From Muricoccus pecuniae (GTDB lineage Bacteria; Pseudomonadota; Alphaproteobacteria; Acetobacterales; Acetobacteraceae), in contig NZ_JACIJD010000003.1 in the NCBI RefSeq assembly GCF_014199205.1, positions 248,001 to 312,000 on the forward strand: DNA of 64,000 bases, in the 5' to 3' direction. A program made the translations under genes and the position numbers. This document shows positions 49,066-57,553 of this stretch, one piece after another (positions within the stretch are counted from its first letter, which is position 1; each line of letters opens with the position of its first letter). Under the pieces are notes generated by a model, which saw nothing but the letters and a program-made list of their open reading frames with translations, was not told the origin of the DNA and ran no database searches.

Positions 49066-50583
49066 CTAGCCGAAGAGGAAGTGATCGGCGGTGAGGTCGG
49101 CGACCTTCGCGTGCTGGATCGTCAGGTTCTCGCCATTCCCGAGACGGACGATCACGTTGTCGCCCGACTGCTGGAAGCGCCAGGACAGGTCGGAATAGCT
49201 GTCCAGCCCCGTGCCGTAGCCCTTCAGCTCCACCACATCGCGCTCCCACGACCTGAAGTCGGTGATCGTGTCCGACCCTTCGCCGCGGTTGATGATGAAG
49301 CGGTCATCGCCGCCGCCGCCGGAGAGCGTGTCGTTGCCCCCGCCGCCGACCAGGCGGTCGTTGCCGCCCATGCCGTTCAGCACGTTCGGGGCGGCGTTGC
49401 CGGTGAGCGTGTTGGCCAGCCCGTTGCCCGTGGCGGTCGCCCAGCCCGTGCCGGTGACGATGAGGTTCTCCACCTCGGAAGGAAGCACATAGCTGCCGAG
49501 CCAGGTGCGAACCGTATCGGTGCCCCCGCCGGAGGACTCCGTCACGACCGTAGAGGACGAGTTCACCTCGTAGGTGTCGTTCCCGGCGCCGCCCGCGAGG
49601 TTCTCGCCGCCATTGCCGGTAAGGACGTCGTTGCCCGAGGTGCCGGTCCGCGAGGTACCATTGCCGGCGCTGCTGGCGGTCGTGCTCGGCGTGCTGGTCG
49701 TGGGGCTGGCGGCAGGCATGGCCGCGGGCGTGTCGTCCCCGTTATCGCCGAAGAGGGACTTGTACACCGCGCCGGCCGCCGAGATGCCGCCGTCGGACAT
49801 GGCCGTGACCTTGTCCATCGTCACGTTCCAGTAGCTCTCGTAGGCGACGTTGTGGTCGTTGAACCACTCCTTCACGAGCCTGATGTACTCGCCGGCATTG
49901 TTGGAATCGATGCCCCATTCGGAGTAGGCCGTCTGCTTGCCATGGGCCTTCGCGAAGTTCTCAAGCCATTGCAGGCCGTACTTCGCGTCACGCGCCGCTT
50001 CGAACGCCTTCACCGGATCCCAGCCCTGGTAGTCGGGAGACCAGTAGAAATCCATGCCGACGACATCGACATAGTTGTCGCCGGGATAGGCGGTGGCGGG
50101 GTCCATCCCACCATGGGCGTAGTTGACGTTCCACTCGAACTTGAAGCGGTCCGACACCTCGCGGAAGCTGTCGACGAACTCGCGGAAGGCGGAGACGAAG
50201 TCCTGGGACTTGCCAACCGCGGACCACTTGAACCAGTCTCCGTTCAGCTCCCATCCCGTGCGGACGTAGATAGGATCGCTGTCTCCCGCACGGGAGTTCA
50301 GGAGCGATTGGGCAACCGAGCGATAGTAGTTGTTGTAGGCGCCCGTTCCTGCCTGCGCGAGGGATGCGCTGCCATCCGTCACGATGAGGGACACGGACCA
50401 CAGGACTTCTTCGTTGATTCCGCGCCAGAGGTCGTTCGCCGCCCAGTTCGCGCTGCTGGTGTAGTCTCGCCAGTTCGAGAAGCCCACGACGCCATGCACG
50501 GCATCGACCTCGCTTCCGAGCCAGTTTTCGAAACTCTGCAACGCGCTCTTCGAGTTGCCGACATACACACCCGTCAACGTCAT
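49066..50583 (-). CDS. GH26-like glycosidase fused to RTX (haemolysin-type Ca-binding) repeats
   Basis: A 505-residue protein. GAGGAC precedes the ATG at 50583. Residues ~1-290 resemble a GH26-type (beta/alpha)8 hydrolase: the likely acid/base Glu112 is in YVRTGWELNGDWFKW and the likely nucleophile Glu222 in TAYSEWGIDSNN. A Pro/Thr/Ser linker follows (~300-330). Then come nonapeptide-type Gly/Asp repeats (NGGENLAGGAGNDTYEV, MGGNDRLVGGGGNDTLSGGGGDDRFII) that bind Ca2+ outside the cell. There is no signal peptide, as expected for type I secretion through a C-terminal signal; no exporter genes are present in the window. It probably acts on a mannan or the cell's own exopolysaccharide. A strong terminator follows. 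Confidence 0.85.
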   Translation of the reverse strand: MTLTGVYVGNSKSALQSFENWLGSEVDAVHGVVGFSNWRDYTSSANWAANDLWRGINEEVLWSVSLIVTDGSASLAQAGTGAYNNYYRSVAQSLLNSRAGDSDPIYVRTGWELNGDWFKWSAVGKSQDFVSAFREFVDSFREVSDRFKFEWNVNYAHGGMDPATAYPGDNYVDVVGMDFYWSPDYQGWDPVKAFEAARDAKYGLQWLENFAKAHGKQTAYSEWGIDSNNAGEYIRLVKEWFNDHNVAYESYWNVTMDKVTAMSDGGISAAGAVYKSLFGDNGDDTPAAMPAASPTTSTPSTTASSAGNGTSRTGTSGNDVLTGNGGENLAGGAGNDTYEVNSSSTVVTESSGGGTDTVRTWLGSYVLPSEVENLIVTGTGWATATGNGLANTLTGNAAPNVLNGMGGNDRLVGGGGNDTLSGGGGDDRFIINRGEGSDTITDFRSWERDVVELKGYGTGLDSYSDLSWRFQQSGDNVIVRLGNGENLTIQHAKVADLTADHFLFG

Positions 50584-50822
50584 CCAATCGTCCTCGTAAG
50601 CTGGTTCGTCGGTCTTAGGTGTCGAGGAACCGTGAGTCAAACTTTTGATAGTTGGTGTAACCGTCTCGAAAAAGCATCGATGCGTTCTTCTACATGCCTT
50701 TGCGTGATCCGTGCGCGATCGCGTGGATGCACTCGCCCGCCTATGTTCCTCGCGCCAATCGTGAAGGATCTTCAAACATCATGCCCGTTCAGGCGCTATG
50801 CGAGGGAGCGGAGGCACTGCGA

Positions 50823-53192
50823 ATGACGGACGAGTCCATGACGCCCGGTGAGGGCGCGGCCGAGGCGGCGATCGGGGCGGCGGGATACCCGGTCGAGCCG
50901 CACGAGAGGGCGCCGCTGCTGCGCGCCTTGTCGCGCATTCCTTCGCCCGGCGCGGAGGATGTCCGCCACGCGCTCTGCGAAATCCGGCGCAGGGGCTGGG
51001 CCGCGCGCATCACGGAACTCGCGCATCGTGCGGGCCGAGCCTGGATCTCGGCCGCCGACGCGCGCGCCGCGGCCGCCGCGATCATGAGTCCCGACGCGAC
51101 GGAGGAAGCGCTGCTCGCGGCCCTCGGCGCGGTGACGGCGACGCGTCTGCGCGACGCCGGGCCCGACGCGGAGGCCGCGCTCCGGGCGGTGATGGAGGGG
51201 ATGGCGGATGCGGGCGGCTCGCTCTCCATCGAGCAGCTGGACGATCTCGCGCGCAGCGTCGCAACCGCCTGGGACCTCGATCCCGAGCACGCCAGGCGCT
51301 TCCGCAAGACCGCGATCCAGGCCGAGGAACGCCGACGCCATGAGCTGCGGGAGGCGCAGCGCGCCGCACGGGAGAGGCGGCGCGAGGAGGTGCGGCGGCT
51401 CCGTGAGTGGGAGCGCGGCCTCGTCGATATCGAGGACGTGCCGGGGCTCCTCGGCTGCACGCCGAAGGAGGCGCAGCGCTGGGTGACGGCGGGGCTCGTC
51501 CCTGTCGCGCGACGCATTCCCGCCGGGCGCGGGGGCAAGGGCGAGAGACGGCAATTCGACCCCGCCGTGCTCGCACCGCTGCGCGCCGAGGTTGCCGGTT
51601 GGCGGAGTGCAGAGCGGGAGGCGGGCGATGCGCGGCGCGGCGCGGGCGAGCGCGGCGGGGGGCTGGCGGCGCCCGCCATCCCGGGTGGCCGGGCCGCGAA
51701 TGCCGCCGTCGCGCGCGTCGCCGCGCTGGACCGCTATGCCGGGCATTTCGCGACGGCGCGCGCGCTCGACCGCCGCATCACCCTCGTCACCGGCCCGACC
51801 AATTCCGGCAAGAGCCATACGGCGCTGGACAGGCTCGCCAGCGCGGAGAGCGGCCACGCGCTCGCCCCGCTGCGCCTGCTCGCCCACGAGTTCCGCGAGG
51901 CGCTGGAGGCGCGCGGCGTCGCCGCCTCCCTCTCCACGGGGGAGGAGCGCATCCGCGTGCCCGGCAGCCGCCATCTCGCGGCGACGGTGGAGATGTGCCC
52001 CTTCGGCGATCCCGTCGATGTCGCCGTGGTGGACGAGGCGCAGATGCTGCACGACCCCGATCGCGGCGCGGCCTGGACCGCAGCCATCATGGGCGTGCCG
52101 GCGCGCGAGGTCTTCGTGCTCGGCGCGCCGGAATCCGTGCCGATGGTGCGGCGGATCGCGAAGCTCTGCGGCGATCCCGTGGAGGAGGTGTCGCTCCAGC
52201 GCAAGTCGCCGCTGGTAGCAGCGCGCAACCCCGTGGCGCTCGGCGATCTCGGCCCCGGCGACGCGCTCGTCGCCTTCTCCCGCCGGGATGTCCTCCAGTT
52301 CCGCGAGGAGCTGATCAAGCGCGGGCGGCGCGTGGCGGTGGTCTACGGCGCGCTCAGCCCCGAGGTGCGGCTGGCCGAGGCCGCGCGCTTCCGCAACGGA
52401 GACGCGGACATCCTCGTGGCCACGGACGCGATCGGCATGGGGCTGAACCTGCCGATCCGGCGCGTGGTCTTCTCCGCGCTTCGCAAGTTCGACGGCACGG
52501 CCTCGCGCGATCTCAAGGCGCAGGAGGTGAAGCAGATCGGCGGCCGTGCAGGGCGCTACGGCCAGCACGAGGAGGGGATCGTCGCCGTGCTCGCCGGCGC
52601 CGGCAGCCCGGGCTTCGTGCGCGGCATGCTGAGCGCCCTGCCCGAATCGCCGGCGGACCTGCGGCCCCAGGTGCAGCCGGACGCGGCCATTGTCGCGGCG
52701 GTGGCGGCCGAGATCGGGTCGGACAGCCTCTTCGGCGTGCTCGCGCGCATCAAGCGCGCCGTGCTGCGGCGGGACGACCCGAACTACCGGCTGGCGGACA
52801 TGACCCAGCCGCTCGCCATCGCCTCCGCCATCGACGGCATTCCCGGCCTGTCCCTGCTCGACCGCTGGACCTACGCGACCTGCCCGGTGGACGAGCGGGA
52901 CAGCGGCGTCGCCCGCCTCTCGCGCTGGGCGATGGAGCACGGCGCCGGCCGCCCCGTGTCCCCGCCCGAGGCCGGGCACCTGCCCCCGCCGCACCGCGCC
53001 GCCGGCGGCCCGGTGCTGGAGAAGGCGGAGAAGGTCTACAAGCGGCTGGTGGCCTGGCGCTGGCTCTCCCTTCGCTTCCCCGACGCCTATCCCGACCGCG
53101 AGGCGGCCCAGGGCGAGAGCGACCGGCTCGATGCCTGGATCGAGGAGGTGCTGCGCCACCAGCGCCGCGGTCGTTCCGTGCACGCGGCCTGA
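50823..53192 (+). CDS. Suv3-like superfamily 2 RNA helicase
   Basis: A 789-residue protein. The ATG at 50823 is 8 nt after CGGAGG. An N-terminal half without clear homology (Arg/Glu-rich helix near residues 160-205, and a MerR/HTH-like GLLGCTPKEAQRWVTAGLVP) precedes the helicase core. Walker A is LVTGPTNSGKSHTALDRL (about 324-332), motif II is VVDEAQML (about 404), and motifs V-VI are ATDAIGMGLNLPIRRVVF and QIGGRAGRYGQ. These match the mitochondrial SUV3 type, where DExQM replaces DEAD. SUV3 unwinds RNA for degradation; alphaproteobacterial relatives are likely the source of the mitochondrial gene. No partner nuclease is nearby. Confidence 0.88.
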   Translation: MTDESMTPGEGAAEAAIGAAGYPVEPHERAPLLRALSRIPSPGAEDVRHALCEIRRRGWAARITELAHRAGRAWISAADARAAAAAIMSPDATEEALLAALGAVTATRLRDAGPDAEAALRAVMEGMADAGGSLSIEQLDDLARSVATAWDLDPEHARRFRKTAIQAEERRRHELREAQRAARERRREEVRRLREWERGLVDIEDVPGLLGCTPKEAQRWVTAGLVPVARRIPAGRGGKGERRQFDPAVLAPLRAEVAGWRSAEREAGDARRGAGERGGGLAAPAIPGGRAANAAVARVAALDRYAGHFATARALDRRITLVTGPTNSGKSHTALDRLASAESGHALAPLRLLAHEFREALEARGVAASLSTGEERIRVPGSRHLAATVEMCPFGDPVDVAVVDEAQMLHDPDRGAAWTAAIMGVPAREVFVLGAPESVPMVRRIAKLCGDPVEEVSLQRKSPLVAARNPVALGDLGPGDALVAFSRRDVLQFREELIKRGRRVAVVYGALSPEVRLAEAARFRNGDADILVATDAIGMGLNLPIRRVVFSALRKFDGTASRDLKAQEVKQIGGRAGRYGQHEEGIVAVLAGAGSPGFVRGMLSALPESPADLRPQVQPDAAIVAAVAAEIGSDSLFGVLARIKRAVLRRDDPNYRLADMTQPLAIASAIDGIPGLSLLDRWTYATCPVDERDSGVARLSRWAMEHGAGRPVSPPEAGHLPPPHRAAGGPVLEKAEKVYKRLVAWRWLSLRFPDAYPDREAAQGESDRLDAWIEEVLRHQRRGRSVHAA

Positions 53193-53275
53193 TCCCGGCC
53201 CGACGAGGCGCGCCCTGCGGCGTTACACCCCCTCGGGGGGCGCGGTCGGCGCCCGGAAGGCTTGGAGGCACAGGG

Positions 53276-53860
53276 ATGGACGGGGCGGAAGAGGGCGGGA
53301 TCCGGATCCTCCGGCGCGAGGTGCTGGTGAAGGAGCACTATCGGCTGGAGAGGATCTTCTTCGAGCAGCCGGGGAAGGGCGGCGAGCGGCAGGAGCTCCG
53401 GCGCGAGGTCTACTACAACGGCCCCGGCGCGGCGGTGCTGCCGCTGGACCCCTCGCGGCGCACGGTGCTGCTGGTCCGCCAGCTCCGCATCCCCGCCCTG
53501 GTGAACGGGGACGGGCCGAAGCTCATCGAGACCTGCGCCGGGATCGTGGAGGAGGGCGACAGCCCCGCCGAGACCGTGCGCAAGGAGGCGGAGCAGGAGA
53601 TGGGGTACCGGCTTCACGACATCCGCCAGGTCTTCGCGCTCTACACGAGCCCCGGCGCCTCCGCCGAGAAGCTGTACTTCTTCACCGCCCGCTACGGGGC
53701 GGAGGACCGGGTCGGCGGCGGCGGCGGGCTGGAGGGGGAGGGGGAGAGCATCGAGGTGCTGGAACTGCCGCTCGACGAGGCCTGGAGGATGGTGGAGGCC
53801 GGGGAGATCATCGATGCCAAGACCGTGCTCCTCCTCCAGCACCTGCGGCTGGCCGGATGA
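53276..53860 (+). CDS. Nudix hydrolase, NudK/ADP-ribose-pyrophosphatase-like
   Basis: A 194-residue Nudix enzyme resembling GDP-mannose hydrolase NudK and ADP-sugar pyrophosphatases: an N-terminal beta domain for dimer swapping (REVYYNGPGAAVLPLDPSRRTVLLVRQLR), then the Nudix segment ETCAGIVEEGDSPAETVRKEAEQEMGYRL. Against GX5EX7REUXEEXGU, the first Glu is Asp, Arg is Lys, and the first Glu of the EE pair is Gln. This last change touches a metal ligand and could lower or alter activity. GGAGG lies upstream of ATG 53276. It sits alone between the Suv3-like helicase and the transglutaminase gene. Confidence 0.85.
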   Translation: MDGAEEGGIRILRREVLVKEHYRLERIFFEQPGKGGERQELRREVYYNGPGAAVLPLDPSRRTVLLVRQLRIPALVNGDGPKLIETCAGIVEEGDSPAETVRKEAEQEMGYRLHDIRQVFALYTSPGASAEKLYFFTARYGAEDRVGGGGGLEGEGESIEVLELPLDEAWRMVEAGEIIDAKTVLLLQHLRLAG

Positions 53861-54073
53861 CCGCCACTCCCCGCGCGCCATGCGGCCGGCGCCGACGGAT
53901 GCGGGCGCTGCGTGGCGGCACGCGCCCGGCAGGGGCCGGGCATTGGACAGGGCAGGGGCAGGCGTCCTATCCCGCAGATCCCTCCCTGCTCCTGAACGCC
54001 CCCAGTCCCCGGGCGCGGAGCTTGCATCGCGCCCGCCCCATCCCGTTCCCGACCGCACGGTGAAGCCCGACCC

Positions 54074-57000
54074 ATGCCGCTCCACGTCGCCCTGACGCAC
54101 CGCACCTCCTACCGCTACGACCGGCCGGTGCAGATCGGCCCGCAGACCATCCGGCTTCGCCCGGCGCCGCACGCGCGCACGCCGGTGCTGTCCTACGCGC
54201 TGAAGGTCGAGCCCGAGGGGCACTTCATCAACTGGCAGCAGGACCCGCAGGGCAATTTCCTCGCCCGCGTCGTCTTCCCCGAGCGGGTGACGCATTTCGA
54301 CGTCACCGTGGACCTGCTGGCCGACATGGCCACTATCAACCCCTTCGACTTCTTCCTGGAGCCGCAGGCCGAGACCTGGCCCTTCACCTACGACCCCGTG
54401 CTGGAGACGGAGCTGGCCCCCTTCCGCCGGCTGGAGGAGGCGGGGCCGCTGATGCGCGCCCTGCTCGACGAGATCCCGCAGGAGGAGGGGCAGCCCACGG
54501 TCGGGATGCTGGTGGGGCTGAACGGGCGGCTGCAGGGGAAGATCTCCTATGTCGTCCGCATGGAGCCGGGCGTCTGGTCGCCGGAGGAAACGCTCGGCCA
54601 GTGCAAGGGCTCCTGCCGCGACAGCGCCTGGGTGCTCGTGCAGGCGCTGCGCCATCTCGGCTTCGCCGCGCGCTTCGTCTCGGGCTACCTCATCCAGCTC
54701 GTGCCCGACGTGAAGCCGCTGGAGGGCGCACAGGGACCGACCGAGGACTTCACCGACCTCCATGCCTGGGCGGAGGTCTACCTTCCCGGCGCCGGCTGGA
54801 TCGGGCTGGACCCGACCTCGGGCCTGCTGACGGGCGAGGGGCACATCCCGCTCGCCGCGACGCCCGAGCCGTCCTCCGCCGCGCCGATCAACGGGCTGGT
54901 GGAGGAGAGCAAGGCGGAGTTCGACGTCTCCATGTCCGTCCGGCGCGTGCGGGAGACGCCGCGCGTGACGAAGCCCTATACCGAGGAGCAGTGGGCCGCG
55001 ATCCGCGCCCGCGGCGAGGAGGTGGATCAGGCTCTCCGCGAGGGCGACGTGCGGCTGACCTTCGGCGGCGAGCCCACCTTCATCGCGGCCGCCGACATGG
55101 ACGCGCCGGAGTGGAACACCGCCGCCCTCGGCCCGACCAAGCGCGCCCTTGCCGGCCGCCTGCTGCGCCGCCTCGCCGCGCGCTGGTCGCCCGGCGCCGC
55201 GCTGCAATACGCCGTGGGCAAGCACTATCCCGGGGAGCAGCTTCCGCGATGGGCGCTCTTCTCCCACTGGCGGGCGGATGGCGAGCCCGTCTGGCGCAAC
55301 CCCGATCTCCTCGCCTCCGACGACGACAGCGGCGACGCGACGGCGGATGATGCCGCCCGCTTCGCGACCCTCCTGGCCGAGCGGCTGCAGGTCGATCCCG
55401 GCCTCGTCACCCCGGCCTATGAGGACATCCACTACTTCCTCTGGCGCGAGCACCGCCTGCCCGCGAATGTCGTGGCGGAGGACGCCAGGCTGCGCGATCC
55501 GCTGGAGCGCGCGCGGCTGGCCCGCGTCTTCGGGCAGGGCCTTGCCTCCCCCGTGGGCAGCGTGCTGCCGATCCGGCGCGTGATGCAGGGCGGCGCGCGG
55601 CGCTGGCAGTCCGGCCGCTGGTTCCTGCGGGACGAGCATCTCTTCCTCGTTCCCGGCGACAGCTCGATCGGCTTCCGCCTGCCGCTGGAGAGCCTGCCCT
55701 GGATGTCCGAGGAGGATGCGGAGCGGAACTTCGAGGCGGAGCCAGACCCCTTCGCGCCACGCGCGCCCCTGCCGCCGCATCCCGCCCTCGCCCAGCGCCA
55801 CGGGGGCAATGGCCTGCATCCCGCCGCGGGGCTGCACCACGTCTCGCCCGAGGCGCCGGCCGGCGCACCGGGGCCGCGTCAGCAAGCCTTCGAGCGCGTG
55901 CCCGGGGTCGCCTGGGGCAACAGCATGGCCGGCGGCGCGGAGGGCTTCCGCCCCGTGCCGCAGCGCCCGCCGGAGGTGGGGGAGAGCGATCCCGGCCTGG
56001 TCCGCACCGCGCTCACCGTCGAGGCGCGGGGCGGCATCATCCACGTCTTCTTCCCGCCGCTCTACGAGGCGGTGGACTGGCTCGACCTCGCCGCCGCCGT
56101 GGAGGCGACCGCGGAGGAGACCGGGCGCAAGGTGATGCTGGAGGGCTACCTGCCCCCGCGCGACCCGGGGCTGCTGAGCTTCTCCGTCACCCCCGATCCC
56201 GGCGTGATCGAGGTGAACGTCCACCCCTCGGCCTCCTGGAACGAGCACGTCACGCGCACTGAGGAGCTGTACGAGGAGGCGCGCAACACCGGCCTGGCCG
56301 CCGAGAAGTTCATGCTGGACGGGCGCCATGTCGGCACGGGCGGCGGCAACCACGTGGTGATGGGCGGCGCCTCCCCGGCGGACAGCCCCTTCCTGCGCCG
56401 GCCGGACCTACTGAAGTCGCTGCTCGGATTCTGGCACAACCATCCCAGCCTCTCCTACCTCTTCGCCGGCCTGTTCATTGGCCCGACGAGCCAGCATCCC
56501 CGCGTGGACGAGGCGCGGATGGACAGCGTGGCGGAGCTGGAGGTCGTCTTCTCCCGCATCCGCGCGGGGGAGGAGACGCCGCCCTGGCTGGTGGACCGGC
56601 TGTTCCGCAACCTCCTCGTGGACATGACGGGGAACACGCACCGCACCGAGTTCTGCATCGACAAGCTCTACGCGCCCGAGAGCAGCTCCGGCCGCCTCGG
56701 CCTCGTGGAATGGCGCGCGGCGGAGATGCCGCCGCATGCGCGCATGGCGGCCGCGCAGGCGCTGCTGCTGCGCTCGGCCGTCGCGGCCTTCTGGAAGCAT
56801 CCGTACGAGCGGCGCCTCGTGCGCTGGGGCACGCGGCTGCACGACGAGTTCATGCTGCCCCATTATGTCGAGCAGGACTTCCACGACGCGCTGGAGGAGC
56901 TGTCGGCCATGGGCTGCCCGCTGGAGCGGGAGTGGTTCGCCCCGCACCTCGCCTTCCGCTTCCCGCTGATCGGCGAGGTCTCCCTGCGCGGCACCGGGAT

Positions 57001-57505
57001 CGAGCTGCGCCACGCGCTGGAGCCCTGGCATGTGCTGGGCGAGGAGTCCGGCCGCGGCGGCACGGTGCGCTATGTCGACAGCTCAACCGAGCGCGTGCAG
57101 GCGCGGGTGACGGGCTGGGTCGAGGAGCGCTACCTCCTCTCCTGCAACGGACGGGCCGTGCCGTTGATGCCCACCGAGCGGCAGGGCGAGTATGTCGGGG
57201 GCGTGCGCTTCAAGGCCTGGGCGCCGCCCTCGGCGCTGCATCCCACGGTGCGGGCGCAATCGCCCCTCGTCTTCGACCTCTACGACCGCTGGACCGGGCG
57301 CAGCCTGGGCGGGATGACGCACCACGTCTCCCATCCCGGCGGGCGCAACTACGAGACGCTGCCGGTGAACGCGAACGAGGCCGAGGCACGGCGGCGCATC
57401 CGCTTCCTGCCCTTCGGCCATACGCCAGGCCCAATGGCGGAGCCGCCGCTGACGATCCTGCGCGAGGCGCCGCGCAGCCTCGACCTCCGCCGCGCCGCGG
57501 GGTGA
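54074..57505 (+). CDS. Transglutaminase-like/DUF2126 protein
   Basis: An 1143-residue two-part protein. The N-terminal ~300 residues are a bacterial transglutaminase-like domain: an N-terminal beta domain (MPLHVALTHRTSYRYDRPVQIG), then catalytic Cys in GQCKGSCRDSAWVLVQAL (Cys177 or Cys181), His in TDLHAWAEVYLPGAGW (about 230) and Asp in GLDPTSGL (about 246). The rest is DUF2126, a long domain with an amidoligase/glutamine-synthetase-like flavour (LTFGGEPTF, GGNHVVMGG). Such genes usually travel with a circularly permuted ATP-grasp, an alpha-E protein and a second transglutaminase in a predicted peptide-tagging system (Iyer and colleagues). Here only the neighbouring zinc-peptidase-like gene is present. 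Confidence 0.9.
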   Translation: MPLHVALTHRTSYRYDRPVQIGPQTIRLRPAPHARTPVLSYALKVEPEGHFINWQQDPQGNFLARVVFPERVTHFDVTVDLLADMATINPFDFFLEPQAETWPFTYDPVLETELAPFRRLEEAGPLMRALLDEIPQEEGQPTVGMLVGLNGRLQGKISYVVRMEPGVWSPEETLGQCKGSCRDSAWVLVQALRHLGFAARFVSGYLIQLVPDVKPLEGAQGPTEDFTDLHAWAEVYLPGAGWIGLDPTSGLLTGEGHIPLAATPEPSSAAPINGLVEESKAEFDVSMSVRRVRETPRVTKPYTEEQWAAIRARGEEVDQALREGDVRLTFGGEPTFIAAADMDAPEWNTAALGPTKRALAGRLLRRLAARWSPGAALQYAVGKHYPGEQLPRWALFSHWRADGEPVWRNPDLLASDDDSGDATADDAARFATLLAERLQVDPGLVTPAYEDIHYFLWREHRLPANVVAEDARLRDPLERARLARVFGQGLASPVGSVLPIRRVMQGGARRWQSGRWFLRDEHLFLVPGDSSIGFRLPLESLPWMSEEDAERNFEAEPDPFAPRAPLPPHPALAQRHGGNGLHPAAGLHHVSPEAPAGAPGPRQQAFERVPGVAWGNSMAGGAEGFRPVPQRPPEVGESDPGLVRTALTVEARGGIIHVFFPPLYEAVDWLDLAAAVEATAEETGRKVMLEGYLPPRDPGLLSFSVTPDPGVIEVNVHPSASWNEHVTRTEELYEEARNTGLAAEKFMLDGRHVGTGGGNHVVMGGASPADSPFLRRPDLLKSLLGFWHNHPSLSYLFAGLFIGPTSQHPRVDEARMDSVAELEVVFSRIRAGEETPPWLVDRLFRNLLVDMTGNTHRTEFCIDKLYAPESSSGRLGLVEWRAAEMPPHARMAAAQALLLRSAVAAFWKHPYERRLVRWGTRLHDEFMLPHYVEQDFHDALEELSAMGCPLEREWFAPHLAFRFPLIGEVSLRGTGIELRHALEPWHVLGEESGRGGTVRYVDSSTERVQARVTGWVEERYLLSCNGRAVPLMPTERQGEYVGGVRFKAWAPPSALHPTVRAQSPLVFDLYDRWTGRSLGGMTHHVSHPGGRNYETLPVNANEAEARRRIRFLPFGHTPGPMAEPPLTILREAPRSLDLRRAAG

Positions 57506-57518
57506 ATCCCGCCCCCAC

Positions 57519-57547
57519 CCCCGCCGCGGCGCCCGGCCGCGGCGGGG
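57519..57547. terminator. Bidirectional terminator hairpin between convergent genes
   Basis: CCCCGCCGCGG (57519-57529) and CCGCGGCGGGG (57537-57547) form a perfect 11-bp stem with a 7-nt loop. It fills the 48-bp gap between the DUF2126 stop (57505) and the convergent peptidase stop (57554). No U-tract follows on either side, so termination would depend on stem strength or Rho. Confidence 0.55.
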
Positions 57548-57553
57548 ATGTTT

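Noticed and set aside
50584-50822. Promoter pair in the AT-richer gap between the RTX gene and the helicase
   Set aside because: TTGATA at 50645 has no acceptable -10 at 16-18 bp on the plus strand, and the minus strand offers no better pair.
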